Both the position numbers and the translations under genes were made by a program. From Mycobacterium branderi (GTDB taxonomy: Bacteria; Actinomycetota; Actinomycetes; Mycobacteriales; Mycobacteriaceae), in NCBI RefSeq assembly GCF_010728725.1, contig NZ_AP022606.1, positions 4,650,001 through 4,714,000 on the forward strand: 64,000 bases of DNA. Reading direction: 5' to 3'. The notes beneath the pieces were generated by a model. The model was not told the origin of the DNA. It saw nothing but the letters and a program-made list of their open reading frames with translations, and did not search any database. Below, piece after piece: positions 18,054-26,802 of the stretch (its first letter is position 1; every line of letters begins with the position of its first letter).

Positions 18054-19064
18054 ATGACCAGACTCCGGCCGGTGCGTGAGGTGACGCCGTCACTGCAGTT
18101 CCGCACCATCCACGGTTACCGGCGCGCCTTCCGGATCGCGGGTTCCGGGCCGGTCATTTTGCTGATCCACGGGATCGGCGACAATTCCACCACCTGGGAA
18201 CCGGTGCACGCCAAGCTGGCGCAGCGGTTCACCGTGATCGCGGTCGACCTGCTGGGCCACGGGCAGTCGGACAAGCCCCGCGCCGACTACTCGGCCGCGG
18301 CCTACGCCAACGGGATGCGTGATCTGCTGTCGGTGCTCGACATCGAGCGGGTCACCGTCGTCGGCCATTCGCTCGGTGGCGGCGTGGCGATGCAATTCGC
18401 TTACCAGTTCCCGCAATTGGTCGAGCGGCTGGTGCTGGTCGGCGCCGGCGGTATCACCAAGGACGTCAACCTGGTGCTGCGGCTGGCCTCGCTGCCGCTG
18501 GGCGGCGAGGCGCTGGCGCTGCTGCGGCTGCCGTTGGTGCTCCCGGCCGTGCAGATCGCCGGTCGTGCGGCGGGCTGGCTTCTGGGCTCCACCGCACTGG
18601 GCCGCGACCTGCCCGACGTGCTGCGGATACTGGCCGACCTGCCCGAGCCGACGGCATCGTCGGCCTTCACCCGCACCCTGCGTGCAGTGGTGGACTGGCG
18701 CGGTCAGATGGTCACCGTGCTGGACCGATGTTATTTGATGGAATCCCTTCCAGTGCAGATCATTTGGGGCACCGACGATGTCGTGGTGCCGGTCAGCCAT
18801 GCGCGGATGGCGCACGCCGCGATGCCCGGGTCACGCCTCGAGATCTTCGAGCGCTCCGGGCATTTCCCGTTCCACGACGACCCCGACCGCTTCATCGAAG
18901 TCGTCGAGCAATTCATCGATACCACCAAACCCGCCGAGTACGACCACGCGGCGCGGCGCGAGTTGTTGCGCAACGGCGGGGGCGCGAGCACGGTCTCCGG
19001 CCCGCATGAAACCCGGGTTGCGGTGTTGAACGCCATGGGCTCCGACGAACGCAGCGCCACCTGA
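18054..19064 (+). CDS. Alpha/beta hydrolase (Rv2715-like)
   Basis: A 336-residue alpha/beta-fold hydrolase. The oxyanion motif LLIHGIGDNSTTWE is followed by DLLGHGQSDKPRADYS. The nucleophile elbow is VVGHSLGGGVAMQ. Asp is in IIWGTDDVVVPV and His in GHFPFHDDPDRF, completing the triad. A cap region lies at about residues 145-225. Substrate unknown; lipid ester or epoxide are family possibilities. The ATG at 18054 is preferred to a TTG at 18021, as homologues begin near here. Confidence 0.9.
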   Translation: MTRLRPVREVTPSLQFRTIHGYRRAFRIAGSGPVILLIHGIGDNSTTWEPVHAKLAQRFTVIAVDLLGHGQSDKPRADYSAAAYANGMRDLLSVLDIERVTVVGHSLGGGVAMQFAYQFPQLVERLVLVGAGGITKDVNLVLRLASLPLGGEALALLRLPLVLPAVQIAGRAAGWLLGSTALGRDLPDVLRILADLPEPTASSAFTRTLRAVVDWRGQMVTVLDRCYLMESLPVQIIWGTDDVVVPVSHARMAHAAMPGSRLEIFERSGHFPFHDDPDRFIEVVEQFIDTTKPAEYDHAARRELLRNGGGASTVSGPHETRVAVLNAMGSDERSAT

Positions 19065-19078
19065 ATGTCGCGTCGCCG

Positions 19079-19084
19079 TAGGGT
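19079..19084 (+). promoter_or_regulatory. Leaderless -10 box of the PhzF-like gene
   Basis: TAGGGT followed by exactly 6 nt and the ATG at 19091; no Shine-Dalgarno sequence. Confidence 0.5.
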
Positions 19085-19090
19085 CACCCC

Positions 19091-19777
19091 ATGAGCATCG
19101 ACGTCACGGTATTGCGCGTTTTCACCGACTCGGCCGGCAACTTCGGAAATCCACTCGGTGTCATCGACGCCAGCACTGTGGATGTCCGGGACCGGCAGCG
19201 CCTGTCACGCCAATTGGGCTACAGCGAAACGATATTCGTCGATCTGCCCGCGCCCGGGTCGACGACGGCGCATGCCCGCATCTACACACCGATGACCGAG
19301 CTGGCGTTCGCCGGGCACCCGGCCGTCGGAGTGTCGTGGTGGCTGCGCCAGCGGGGCACGCCGATCCGCACTCTGCAGCTGCCCGCCGGCATCGTGCAGG
19401 TCAGCTACGGCGACGATGTCACCGCCATCAACGCCCGCTCTGAGTGGGCGCCCGAGCTGGCGATCCATGACCTCGAATCGCTCGACGAGCTTGCTGCGGC
19501 CGACCCCGCCGACTTTCCCGACGACATCGGCCACTATTTATGGACCTGGACCGACCGGGAAGCGGGATCGTTGCGTGCCCGGATGTTCGCGCCGGGCCTG
19601 GGCGTCCCCGAGGACGAAGCCACCGGGTCGGCGGCGGTGCGCATCACCGACTACCTCAGCCGCGACCTGACCATCGTGCAGGGCAAGGGGTCGGTGATCC
19701 AGACCACCTGGAACCCCGAGGGATGGGTTCGCGTTGCCGGCCGGGTCGTCGACGACGGCGTGACCCGGTTCGTCTAG
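19091..19777 (+). CDS. PhzF-family isomerase-like protein (Rv2716-like)
   Basis: A 228-residue member of the PhzF/PhzC family, related to diaminopimelate epimerase by fold. It has [17 protein letters not shown] at the start, [10 protein letters not shown], the [11 protein letters not shown] motif with its conserved acidic residue, and the C-terminal [16 protein letters not shown]. It is shorter than the usual 260-300 residues, so the second lobe is reduced, as in the mycobacterial homologue. Substrate unknown. It shares a CTAG stop overlap with the convergent nitrobindin-like gene. Confidence 0.88.
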   Translation: MSIDVTVLRVFTDSAGNFGNPLGVIDASTVDVRDRQRLSRQLGYSETIFVDLPAPGSTTAHARIYTPMTELAFAGHPAVGVSWWLRQRGTPIRTLQLPAGIVQVSYGDDVTAINARSEWAPELAIHDLESLDELAAADPADFPDDIGHYLWTWTDREAGSLRARMFAPGLGVPEDEATGSAAVRITDYLSRDLTIVQGKGSVIQTTWNPEGWVRVAGRVVDDGVTRFV

Positions 19778-20259
19778 CCGGTACGGCGCAGCACCGCGCT
19801 GAGGTGGTTCTGCAACGGTTGGCCGACCGCGCCCATCTGCACCGAATACGACAGCTCGTCGCCGTCGATCCGGAACCGGCGGCCGAGCGCGGTCACCTCT
19901 TTGGCGGTCGGCGTCAAGCCGATCGTCGACGCGGTCAGCTCGATGTCGATGACGTCGCCGCTCCTCGTGTAGGTGCCGACCTCGATCTCGGTGATCCCGC
20001 TGGGATGGGCCAGCACCAGTTCGAGCTGACCGGGCTGCGGCACCCGCAGGTATCCCGTCTCGGCGTGCAGCGGCTTCCCGTCGGCGGCTGCCTTGGTCTT
20101 TTGGCCGTAGGCCAGAAACGGCTTGCCGACGTGGCCGAATACGACTTCCTCGAGATAGTCGAACGGCTCGATGGTCGGGTATTTCCCCGACCCGCGGCCC
20201 GTCCAGGTGCCCAGCAGCGGCGCGAGCTCTTTGAGGTCGGGGTGCAGGTCGGCGGGCAT
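19774..20259 (-). CDS. Nitrobindin-like heme protein (Rv2717c-like)
   Basis: A 161-residue beta-barrel protein of the nitrobindin/THAP4 family (formerly DUF1794). [16 protein letters not shown] is the family motif, and the late QNHLSAVL carries the His expected to ligate heme. Nitrobindins bind ferric heme and convert peroxynitrite to nitrate. The M. tuberculosis homologue has a crystal structure with the same fold. Heme binding here is inferred from the conserved residues. It lies downstream of nrdR with a 33-bp gap, probably co-transcribed. Confidence 0.88.
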   Translation of the reverse strand: MPADLHPDLKELAPLLGTWTGRGSGKYPTIEPFDYLEEVVFGHVGKPFLAYGQKTKAAADGKPLHAETGYLRVPQPGQLELVLAHPSGITEIEVGTYTRSGDVIDIELTASTIGLTPTAKEVTALGRRFRIDGDELSYSVQMGAVGQPLQNHLSAVLRRTG

Positions 20260-20292
20260 GCGGCCAGCCTAAAGCGCCGTGGTCGCGGACGG

Positions 20293-20757
20293 TTAACCGG
20301 GCGCTGACACCTTGCGGTGTGCGCGCAGCGCCTCGATCTCGCGCTCGAAATCGTCTGCGGAGGAAAAGGACCGGTACACCGAGGCGAATCGCAGGTACGC
20401 CACCTCGTCGAGTTCGCGCAGTGGACCCAGGATTGCCAGACCGACCTCGTGGCTGGGCACCTCCGGCGACCCCTTGGCGCGGACCGTGTCCTCGACCTGC
20501 TGGGCAAGCAGGTTCAGTGCGTCGTCGTCGACCTGGCGGCCCTGACACGCGCGTCGCACCCCGCTGATGACCTTTTCGCGGCTGAACGGCTCGGTGACCC
20601 CACTGCGCTTGACCACCGCCAACACCGCGGTTTCGACCGTGGTGAATCGCCGCCCGCACTCGGGACACGACCTGCGGCGCCGGATGGCCTGGCCCTCGTC
20701 GGTCTCCCGGGAGTCGACCACCCTGGAATCCGGGTGACGACAGAACGGACAGTGCAT
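20293..20757 (-). CDS. nrdR: Transcriptional repressor NrdR
   Basis: A repressor of ribonucleotide reductase genes that senses ATP/dATP. The N-terminal zinc ribbon has CPFC and CPEC pairs and the [18 protein letters not shown]-binding segment. The ATP-cone domain spans about residues 46-136 ([35 protein letters not shown]). The product is 154 residues. The ATG at 20757 has GAAGGAG 7 nt upstream; longer open frame before it is spurious. It follows the chiZ gene with an 89-bp gap. Confidence 0.95.
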   Translation of the reverse strand: MHCPFCRHPDSRVVDSRETDEGQAIRRRRSCPECGRRFTTVETAVLAVVKRSGVTEPFSREKVISGVRRACQGRQVDDDALNLLAQQVEDTVRAKGSPEVPSHEVGLAILGPLRELDEVAYLRFASVYRSFSSADDFEREIEALRAHRKVSAPG

Positions 20758-20846
20758 GGCCGCTCCTTCGCCGCGCTGATAGCCGGGTACCTCAGAACAT
20801 TCCGAGCGTACCCGCGCGCGACCCGATAGGTACACGGGCGGAGCCG

Positions 20847-21317
20847 TCAGCCGACCGGCGCGATCAGGGTCTGCCCGGCGGCCAGTGCCGCCGTGTCGAG
20901 GCCGTTGAGTTGGCGGATGCGCTCGGCGACCTGTCCAGCCGGCGCGTCCGGTGCCACCCGCGCGGCCAGATGCGACAGCGTCTCCCCCGGTTCGACTCGC
21001 ACCACGGCGAGCCGATCGGGCACCCGGCCCGCGGCGCCGCCCTGCACCGCCGCGCCGAACTGGGCAACCAGCCCGAGCCACACCGTGATGATCGCGGCGA
21101 GCAGGGCCAGCGCCACTGTGGCAGCCGGAGTGATCGGGCGCGGCCGGTGCGGCGCGGTCGACATCAACACCCCGGTGCCGCGATAGCGTGGCGGCGCGAC
21201 GGCCGGCCCCGTCCGGCGCGGGCGATGAGCCCGCTGGTCACGCGGGCCGGCGGGGCCCACCCGCACCGGGCGAGCACGGCGACGCAGGTCCGGCCGAATC
21301 GTCTCGATGGCGGTCAT
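20847..21317 (-). CDS. chiZ: SOS-linked LysM cell-wall protein ChiZ
   Basis: A 156-residue membrane protein divergent from lexA. The first 65 residues are Arg/Pro-rich and disordered. One transmembrane helix follows ([19 protein letters not shown]), and then an extracytoplasmic LysM domain ([16 protein letters not shown] to [12 protein letters not shown]). The M. tuberculosis homologue Rv2719c (ChiZ) is DNA-damage induced, interferes with division and was reported to hydrolyse cell wall. The conserved place beside lexA supports SOS control. A later ATG (21164) would remove the disordered N-terminus. Confidence 0.85.
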   Translation of the reverse strand: MTAIETIRPDLRRRARPVRVGPAGPRDQRAHRPRRTGPAVAPPRYRGTGVLMSTAPHRPRPITPAATVALALLAAIITVWLGLVAQFGAAVQGGAAGRVPDRLAVVRVEPGETLSHLAARVAPDAPAGQVAERIRQLNGLDTAALAAGQTLIAPVG

Positions 21318-21354
21318 CTGTGCCCCTCTCCTCGACGCTGAATCGATCGCCTGT

Positions 21355-21381
21355 TCGAACTATAATCGATAGTGCGTTCGA
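21355..21381. promoter_or_regulatory. Split SOS-like half-sites in the chiZ upstream region
   Basis: TCGAAC (21355-21360) and GTTCGA (21376-21381) are perfect LexA half-sites but lie 15 nt apart instead of 4. The AT-rich TATAATCGAT between them may hold a -10 element. LexA binding here is uncertain. Confidence 0.35.
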
Positions 21382-21468
21382 ATTCCGAACGTGTGATCGA
21401 ATCGTTGCATTGCGATTCGGACGGTAATCCGCCCCACCGACAAGCTCGCGGGTCACCGACGACACGCC

Positions 21469-21484
21469 TCGAACACATGTTTGA
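21469..21484. promoter_or_regulatory. LexA (SOS) box of lexA
   Basis: TCGAACACATGTTTGA fits the mycobacterial SOS consensus TCGAAC-N4-GTTYGA. It ends 32 nt before the lexA ATG and covers the -35 region of the predicted leaderless promoter, as expected for autorepression. Confidence 0.88.
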
Positions 21485-21503
21485 TCTCCGGCGCGATTGG
21501 GTC

Positions 21504-21509
21504 TACATT
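21504..21509 (+). promoter_or_regulatory. Leaderless -10 box of lexA
   Basis: TACATT with 7 nt to the ATG at 21517. The SOS box lies just upstream. Confidence 0.5.
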
Positions 21510-21516
21510 CGTTCCT

Positions 21517-22203
21517 ATGAGCGACCGCAGCGATACCCCGGGGACCAGCCGTCGATCCACGGATTCCGGGCTGACCGAGCGACAGCGCACAATTCTGGAT
21601 GTCATCCGCGCGTCGGTCACCAGCCGCGGCTATCCGCCGAGCATCCGGGAAATCGGTGATGCGGTCGGCCTGACGTCGACCTCCTCGGTGGCGCATCAGC
21701 TGCGCACGCTGGAGCGCAAGGGCTATTTGCGCCGGGACCCGAACCGGCCGCGCGCGGTCGACGTCCGCGGCGCCGACGACGCCGGGCCCACGGTGCTCAC
21801 CGACGTGTCAGGCTCGGATGCGTTGCCGGAGCCCACTTTTGTGCCGGTGCTGGGACGCATCGCGGCCGGCGGTCCGATCCTTGCCGAAGAGGCCGTCGAA
21901 GACGTCTTTCCGCTGCCGCGCGAGCTGGTCGGTGAGGGCGCGCTGTTTCTGCTGCGGGTGGTCGGCGACTCGATGGTCGACGCAGCGATCTGCGACGGCG
22001 ACTGGGTGGTAGTGCGCCAGCAGAACGTCGCCGACAACGGTGACATCGTCGCGGCCATGATCGACGGCGAGGCCACCGTCAAGACGTTCAAGCGCAGCGG
22101 CGGTCAGATCTGGCTGATGCCCCACAACCCGGCGTTCGATCCCATCCCCGGAAACGACGCCGCCGTGCTCGGCAAGGTTGTCACCGTCATCCGCAAGATC
22201 TGA
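21517..22203 (+). CDS. lexA: SOS repressor LexA
   Basis: A 228-residue repressor of the DNA-damage response that self-cleaves when RecA filaments form. The winged-helix domain covers about residues 22-88 ([43 protein letters not shown]). The cleavage region is [12 protein letters not shown]. The catalytic Ser is in [13 protein letters not shown] and the Lys in [10 protein letters not shown]. The ATG at 21517 is fixed by the -10 box 7 nt upstream; 12 further upstream codons are unsupported. Confidence 0.97.
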   Translation: MSDRSDTPGTSRRSTDSGLTERQRTILDVIRASVTSRGYPPSIREIGDAVGLTSTSSVAHQLRTLERKGYLRRDPNRPRAVDVRGADDAGPTVLTDVSGSDALPEPTFVPVLGRIAAGGPILAEEAVEDVFPLPRELVGEGALFLLRVVGDSMVDAAICDGDWVVVRQQNVADNGDIVAAMIDGEATVKTFKRSGGQIWLMPHNPAFDPIPGNDAAVLGKVVTVIRKI

Positions 22204-22208
22204 CCCGG

Positions 22209-24158
22209 TTACTCTGCCCGGGTGAAGCCGTTGACCTGCGCGATTTCCTCACTGGCGAACCAGATTTCGGCGAACGCATCGTCGTAGAGCGCGCTGTCGG
22301 GCGTGTAGTACAGGCCGAAGCTGGCATTGCCCTTGACCGGGTAACCCTCCGGCGCCTCGTCCGGGTCGTCCAACGGAAGGTGGATCGCCGGGTGGGCCGG
22401 CCCGGCGGGTTCCTCGCTGTCCCCGTCGGCGGCCGCGTGGCGCCCGGAGCGAAGCTCACTCTCGGTGGGAATCCGTGTCGGCGCCGTGTCCACGGCGTCG
22501 GGGTCCTCCTCCGTCGCCACGTCCGCACTGAACTCGGAAGGCGTTGCGGCGCTGCGTGTTTCGTCAGACAGGCCGTCGTCTAGCCCCGTGCCGGATCGAG
22601 GCATCCAGCCCGCCTCCGGGCGGCTGGCCTCGGGCATCGGCGGGGGCTCCGTGGGTTCGGTGTAGGCGCGGGAGAACGGTGACGTGGCGGGCTCGCCCTC
22701 GGCGCCGGCGGCCCAGCGCCGATCCGGCTCCGGCGCGGTGTCATAGGCCGCGTCCGTTTCGGGTTCGGCTTCGAATGGCGCGACGCGCGGGGCGGCGCCT
22801 TTGGAGCGCCGCCGCCACAGCCGCGGAGCCAGCGCCACCAGCCCGAGCAGCAGCAGCACCGGAATGATGCCCAGCAACCACCACCAATGCCATGCATGCT
22901 TGGCGCCGACGCCGGTGCCGGCTGGCCGGGCCGGACCGGCCGGCGCGTTCTGGCCGGGGATCTGCAGCCCGGACAGCGACGACGCCAGGTTGCCCGGCTC
23001 GGTGCTGAAGGTGTTCTTCGCGCGGTCCCAGGCGACCTTGCCGCCGGTGAACTTCTGGCTGACCACGTCGCGGTCAACCGTCTGATCGCCGAGCGGCGCG
23101 CCTAGCTTGCCGGTTGCACCGCCGAGTTTGTCCCAGGCGGCCTTCATCGCGCCGCGCACCACAAACGCCCCGTGGTCGGGCGTCCAGAAGATCACCGGCT
23201 TGTCGCTGGCCGAAAACGTGCTGACCCGGCTGGCCGGCTTGATGCCGCCGTCGGCCTCGTTGGCCGTGGGGAAACCAAGCTCGCTGCCGGCCGGCCCGCC
23301 CAGCGACTCGTATTTGGCCAGGATGTCGCTCTCGACGGCGTTGGCGCCGGTAGCGGGGCTGAAGAACACCTTGCCACCGACGAAGTTCTGGGCCAGCCCG
23401 TCGTCGCCGATCGGGTATTGCCCACCCTGCTTGGCGCCCAGCGGACCGGACGCCCCGCCGGCCGCGCGCCAGGCCATGTTGATGGCCGCGGTCGGATCGA
23501 TCGGCACCTGCAGGTCCGCGAGCTGCTGCGCCAACTCCGGCGGGGTGGTGGTGAACGTCTTGGTCAGCCGGTTCCAGGACACCTGGCCGCCGCTGAACGG
23601 CTGGGTGGCGACCTCGCCGTTGTAGGTTTCGTCGCCGACGGGCACACCGAGCACGCCGCCGGAGCTGCCCAGTTTGTCCCAGGCCGCGTTGATTGCGCCG
23701 CGTACGACGAAGGCGCCACGGTCGGGTGTCCAGAAGATCACCGGCTTGTCGCTGGCCGAGAACGTGCTGACCCGGCTGTCGGGTCCGGCCAGCCCGGGTA
23801 CCTCGTTGATGGTCGGGAAGCCGAGGTCGCTATTTGCGGGGCCGCCCAGCGACTCGTACTTGTCGAGCACCGCGCCATACATCGAGTGGGCGCCGGTCTG
23901 CGGCGTGAAAAAGATCTTGCCGTGGGCGAAGTCCTGGGCGAACCCGGCGCCGACGGCGTAGACGTCGCCCTGCTTGGCCCCGAGGTCGGAGTTCTCGCCG
24001 CCCGCCGCGTCCCAGGCCGCGCTGATCGCGTCGTCGGCGTCGCTTTCCGGGGACGCCGCCGCCGTCGGCACAACCAACGCCTGCACGATTGCCAGGCCTC
24101 CCAGACCGACCGCCGCACGCCGCAGCGCTGCGCGTAATCGCCTCTGTTGCGTTCTCAC
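22209..24158 (-). CDS. LGFP-repeat envelope protein (Rv2721c-like)
   Basis: A 649-residue secreted or anchored protein. A signal peptide (cleavage near TAAASP) is followed by a long repeat region to about residue 390 with LGFP-type units (LGFPTINEVPG, LGVPVGDETYN, LGFPTANEADG, LGAPLGDQTVD), often seen in mycobacterial wall-associated hydrolases. A Pro-rich linker, one transmembrane helix (WWLLGIIPVLLLLGLVALAP) and a disordered acidic cytoplasmic tail of about 190 residues complete it. The GTG at 24158 has GGAGG 4 nt upstream, better than the ATG-like start at 24182. Function unknown, probably envelope. Confidence 0.87.
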   Translation of the reverse strand: MRTQQRRLRAALRRAAVGLGGLAIVQALVVPTAAASPESDADDAISAAWDAAGGENSDLGAKQGDVYAVGAGFAQDFAHGKIFFTPQTGAHSMYGAVLDKYESLGGPANSDLGFPTINEVPGLAGPDSRVSTFSASDKPVIFWTPDRGAFVVRGAINAAWDKLGSSGGVLGVPVGDETYNGEVATQPFSGGQVSWNRLTKTFTTTPPELAQQLADLQVPIDPTAAINMAWRAAGGASGPLGAKQGGQYPIGDDGLAQNFVGGKVFFSPATGANAVESDILAKYESLGGPAGSELGFPTANEADGGIKPASRVSTFSASDKPVIFWTPDHGAFVVRGAMKAAWDKLGGATGKLGAPLGDQTVDRDVVSQKFTGGKVAWDRAKNTFSTEPGNLASSLSGLQIPGQNAPAGPARPAGTGVGAKHAWHWWWLLGIIPVLLLLGLVALAPRLWRRRSKGAAPRVAPFEAEPETDAAYDTAPEPDRRWAAGAEGEPATSPFSRAYTEPTEPPPMPEASRPEAGWMPRSGTGLDDGLSDETRSAATPSEFSADVATEEDPDAVDTAPTRIPTESELRSGRHAAADGDSEEPAGPAHPAIHLPLDDPDEAPEGYPVKGNASFGLYYTPDSALYDDAFAEIWFASEEIAQVNGFTRAE

Positions 24159-24368
24159 GACACCTCCAAAGCCCGCAACCACTTTGCGTCAGCGCACGAG
24201 AATTGCGAAGTCATATCGCAGACATTACGGAAACAGATATGCGGCCGATGTCGAAATGATGCTCGGACGTGCCGATGTCGCGGTCGACCTGGCTGCAGGC
24301 GCACGGCGTGTGCGTTACCGTGCCGGAAGGGCCAAGCACGGAATGCCACGGGAGGAACTGCATCTGAC

Positions 24369-25559
24369 ATGGGTGTGTCCGCCTTGGTCTGGGCCCTGAC
24401 CGTCGTCGTGCTCGTCGGGCTGACGGTGTTCGACTACTTCTTTCATGTCCGTAAATCGCACGTACCGACATTGCGTGAAGCCGCCGTCTGGTCGGCCTCC
24501 TATCTGGGAATAGCAATGCTATTCGGCGTTGGGCTGATCATCTTCGGTGACACCACGATGGGTGTCGAGTATTTCGCTTGCTACCTGAGTAATGAAGCCC
24601 TTTCCGTCGACAATCTGTTCGTCTTTCTGGTGATCATCGGCAGTTTCGCAGTGCCGCGGACCGCCCAGCAGAAAGTGCTGTTGTTCGGCATCGTGGTCGC
24701 GATGGTGGCGCGCACCGGTTTCATCTTCTTAGGCGCCGCGTTGATCACGATCTTCGGCTGGGCGTTCTACCTTTTCGGGCTTGTCCTGCTGATCACCGCG
24801 GGCAACCTTGCCAGGCCGACGACGTCGGAGGCACGTACCGCTGACACCGCGGTCATCCGCATCGCCACGCGGTTTCTGCGCACCTCCGATCGCTACGACG
24901 GCGACCGGCTGTTCATCGTCGAAAACGGCAAACGGGTGATGACACCGATGCTGCTGGTGATGATCGCGGTCGGCGGCAGCGATCTGCTGTTTGCGTTCGA
25001 CTCGATCCCCGCGCTGTTCGGCCTGACCCAGAACGTCTATGTGATCTTCAGCGCTACGGCGTTCTCGCTGTTGGGTCTTCGGCAGTTGTACTTCCTGATC
25101 GACGGCCTGCTGGACCGGTTGATCTACCTGTCCTACGGCTTGGCGGGAATCCTCGGCTTCATCGGCGTCAAGCTGATGCTGCAGGCGCTGCACGAGAACA
25201 ACGTCCCGTTCATCAACGGCGGCAAGCCGGTTCCCGTCGGCGAGGTGAGCACCACCTTGTCGCTGACTGTGATAGTCGTCATTCTGGTCATCACGACCGT
25301 GGCGTCGCTGCGCTCGGAGCGCGGAAGGGTACAGAACACCGTCGCCAACGCCCGCCGGCACGCAACGGAGTACCTGGACCGGCACTACGAGGTCGATCCG
25401 GTCGAGCGGGAGAAGATCTTCGCCCGGCTAGTAGGCGAAGAGGACCAAATCCGCGCGCTGCCAATGAAATACCGCGCGCTGATCCGGGAATCCGACGAGC
25501 TGATAGAGCTGCTCGAGCGGGCCCACCGCGCGCACGACGGGTACAACGACCAGAGCTAG
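24369..25559 (+). CDS. TerC-family membrane protein (Rv2723-like)
   Basis: A 396-residue polytopic protein of the TerC/Alx family with about nine transmembrane helices. The family's acidic intramembrane residues are present: FACYLSNEALSVDNLFVFLVI and LLFAFDSIPALFGLTQ. TerC homologues in other bacteria export manganese, often supporting secreted metalloenzymes; tellurite resistance is the historical name. A cytoplasmic C-terminal extension of about 90 residues follows. The ATG has GGGAGGA 12 nt upstream. It shares a CTAG stop overlap with fadE20. Confidence 0.9.
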   Translation: MGVSALVWALTVVVLVGLTVFDYFFHVRKSHVPTLREAAVWSASYLGIAMLFGVGLIIFGDTTMGVEYFACYLSNEALSVDNLFVFLVIIGSFAVPRTAQQKVLLFGIVVAMVARTGFIFLGAALITIFGWAFYLFGLVLLITAGNLARPTTSEARTADTAVIRIATRFLRTSDRYDGDRLFIVENGKRVMTPMLLVMIAVGGSDLLFAFDSIPALFGLTQNVYVIFSATAFSLLGLRQLYFLIDGLLDRLIYLSYGLAGILGFIGVKLMLQALHENNVPFINGGKPVPVGEVSTTLSLTVIVVILVITTVASLRSERGRVQNTVANARRHATEYLDRHYEVDPVEREKIFARLVGEEDQIRALPMKYRALIRESDELIELLERAHRAHDGYNDQS

Positions 25560-26716
25560 ACGCCGAGGCCGCGGCCGATGATCTCCTTCATGATCTCGGT
25601 GGTGCCGCCGTAGATCGTCTGCACCCGCGCGTCGAGATAGGCACGCGCGATTGGGTATTCGCGCATGTAGCCGTAACCGCCGTGCAGCTGCAGGCAGCGA
25701 TCGATCAGGTGCACTTGCTTTTCCGTGGAGTACCACTTGGCCATCGCGGCCTGCTCGGCGGTGAGCTTTTCCTCCAGATGCAGCCGGATGAACTCGTCGA
25801 CCATCATCCGCACCACGGTGGCCTCGGTGGCCAGCTCGGCCAGCAGGAACCGGCTGTTCTGGAAACTGCCGATCGGCCGGCCAAAAGCCTTGCGTTCCTT
25901 GGCATATTGCACCGTCTGCTCGAGAACGGTTTCCATCGCCGCGGCCGCCATGATCGCGATCGAGATGCGCTCCTGCGGCAGGTTCTGCATGAGGTAGATG
26001 AAGCCCATGCCTTCCTGCCCGAGCAGGTTTTCCGCGGGGACCTTGACGTCGGTGAACGACAACTCGGCGGTGTCCTGGGCGTCCAGGCCGATCTTGTCCA
26101 AGTGCCGGCCGCGTTCGAATCCCTCCATCCCGCGTTCGACCACCAGCAGCGAAAAGCCTTGCGCGCCTTTGTCCGGGTCGGTCTGCGCCACGACGATCAC
26201 CAGATCGGAGTTGATGCCGTTGGTGATGAACGTCTTGGATCCGTTGAGCACGTAGTGGTCGCCCTCTTTGACCGCGCGGGTCTTGATGCCCTGCAAGTCG
26301 CTGCCGGTGCCCGGCTCGGTCATCGCGATTGCGGTGATCAGCTCCCCGGTGCAGAACTTGGGCAGCCACCGCTGCTTCTGCTCCTCGGTGGTCAGCCGCA
26401 GCAGATACGGCGCGACGACGTCGTTGTGCAGCCCGAAGCCGATGCCGCTGTAGCGGCCCTTGGTGGTCTCCTCGGTGATGATCGTGTTGTAGCGGAAGTC
26501 GGGGTTGCCCCCGCCGCCGTACTCCTCGGGCACGGCCATGCCCAGGAAGCCCTGCTTGCCGGCCTCCAGCCACACCCCGCGGTCGACGATCTTGGCCTTC
26601 TCCCACTCGTCGTGGTAGGGCGCGACGTGGCGATCGAGAAAGGCGCGGTAGGCCTCGCGGAACAGTTCATGCTCGGGCTCGAACAGCGTGCGCTCGTATT
26701 TGACGGGGCTACCCAT
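25556..26716 (-). CDS. fadE20: Acyl-CoA dehydrogenase FadE20
   Basis: An FAD-dependent acyl-CoA dehydrogenase of 386 residues. It has ITAIAMTEPGTGSDLQGIKT (FAD and substrate loop), FITNGINSDLVIVVA, the ERISIAIMAAAAMETVLEQTVQYAKERKAFGRPI C-terminal helix and LHGGYGYMREYPIARAYLDARVQTIYGGTTEIMKEII. The IYGGTTEI region carries the catalytic-base Glu. Chain-length preference cannot be told. The ATG has GGAGGTG 7 nt upstream. Transcription is probably controlled at the inverted repeat upstream. Confidence 0.93.
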   Translation of the reverse strand: MGSPVKYERTLFEPEHELFREAYRAFLDRHVAPYHDEWEKAKIVDRGVWLEAGKQGFLGMAVPEEYGGGGNPDFRYNTIITEETTKGRYSGIGFGLHNDVVAPYLLRLTTEEQKQRWLPKFCTGELITAIAMTEPGTGSDLQGIKTRAVKEGDHYVLNGSKTFITNGINSDLVIVVAQTDPDKGAQGFSLLVVERGMEGFERGRHLDKIGLDAQDTAELSFTDVKVPAENLLGQEGMGFIYLMQNLPQERISIAIMAAAAMETVLEQTVQYAKERKAFGRPIGSFQNSRFLLAELATEATVVRMMVDEFIRLHLEEKLTAEQAAMAKWYSTEKQVHLIDRCLQLHGGYGYMREYPIARAYLDARVQTIYGGTTEIMKEIIGRGLGV

Positions 26717-26750
26717 GGATCACCTCCGGCGGCTGGGACATCTGCCGCCC

Positions 26751-26775
26751 AACATATACCAACCGGGCGGTTGGT
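26751..26775 (-). promoter_or_regulatory. TetR-like operator and -10 of fadE20
   Basis: ACCAACCG-GG-CGGTTGGT (26758-26775) is a perfect 8-bp inverted repeat. Immediately promoter-proximal on the minus strand is TATGTT (26756-26751), a -10-like box. A repressor at the repeat would cover the spacer and -35. A further GGTTGG copy abuts it. Confidence 0.6.
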
Positions 26776-26802
26776 TGGACGCGGCGGTCTTGACCTCCGG
26801 AT

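Noticed and set aside
24155..24370. Short ORFs in the gap between the LGFP protein and TerC (Rv2722 position)
   Set aside because: No ribosome-binding site, atypical residue composition, and partial overlap with promoter sequence; most likely random open frames.
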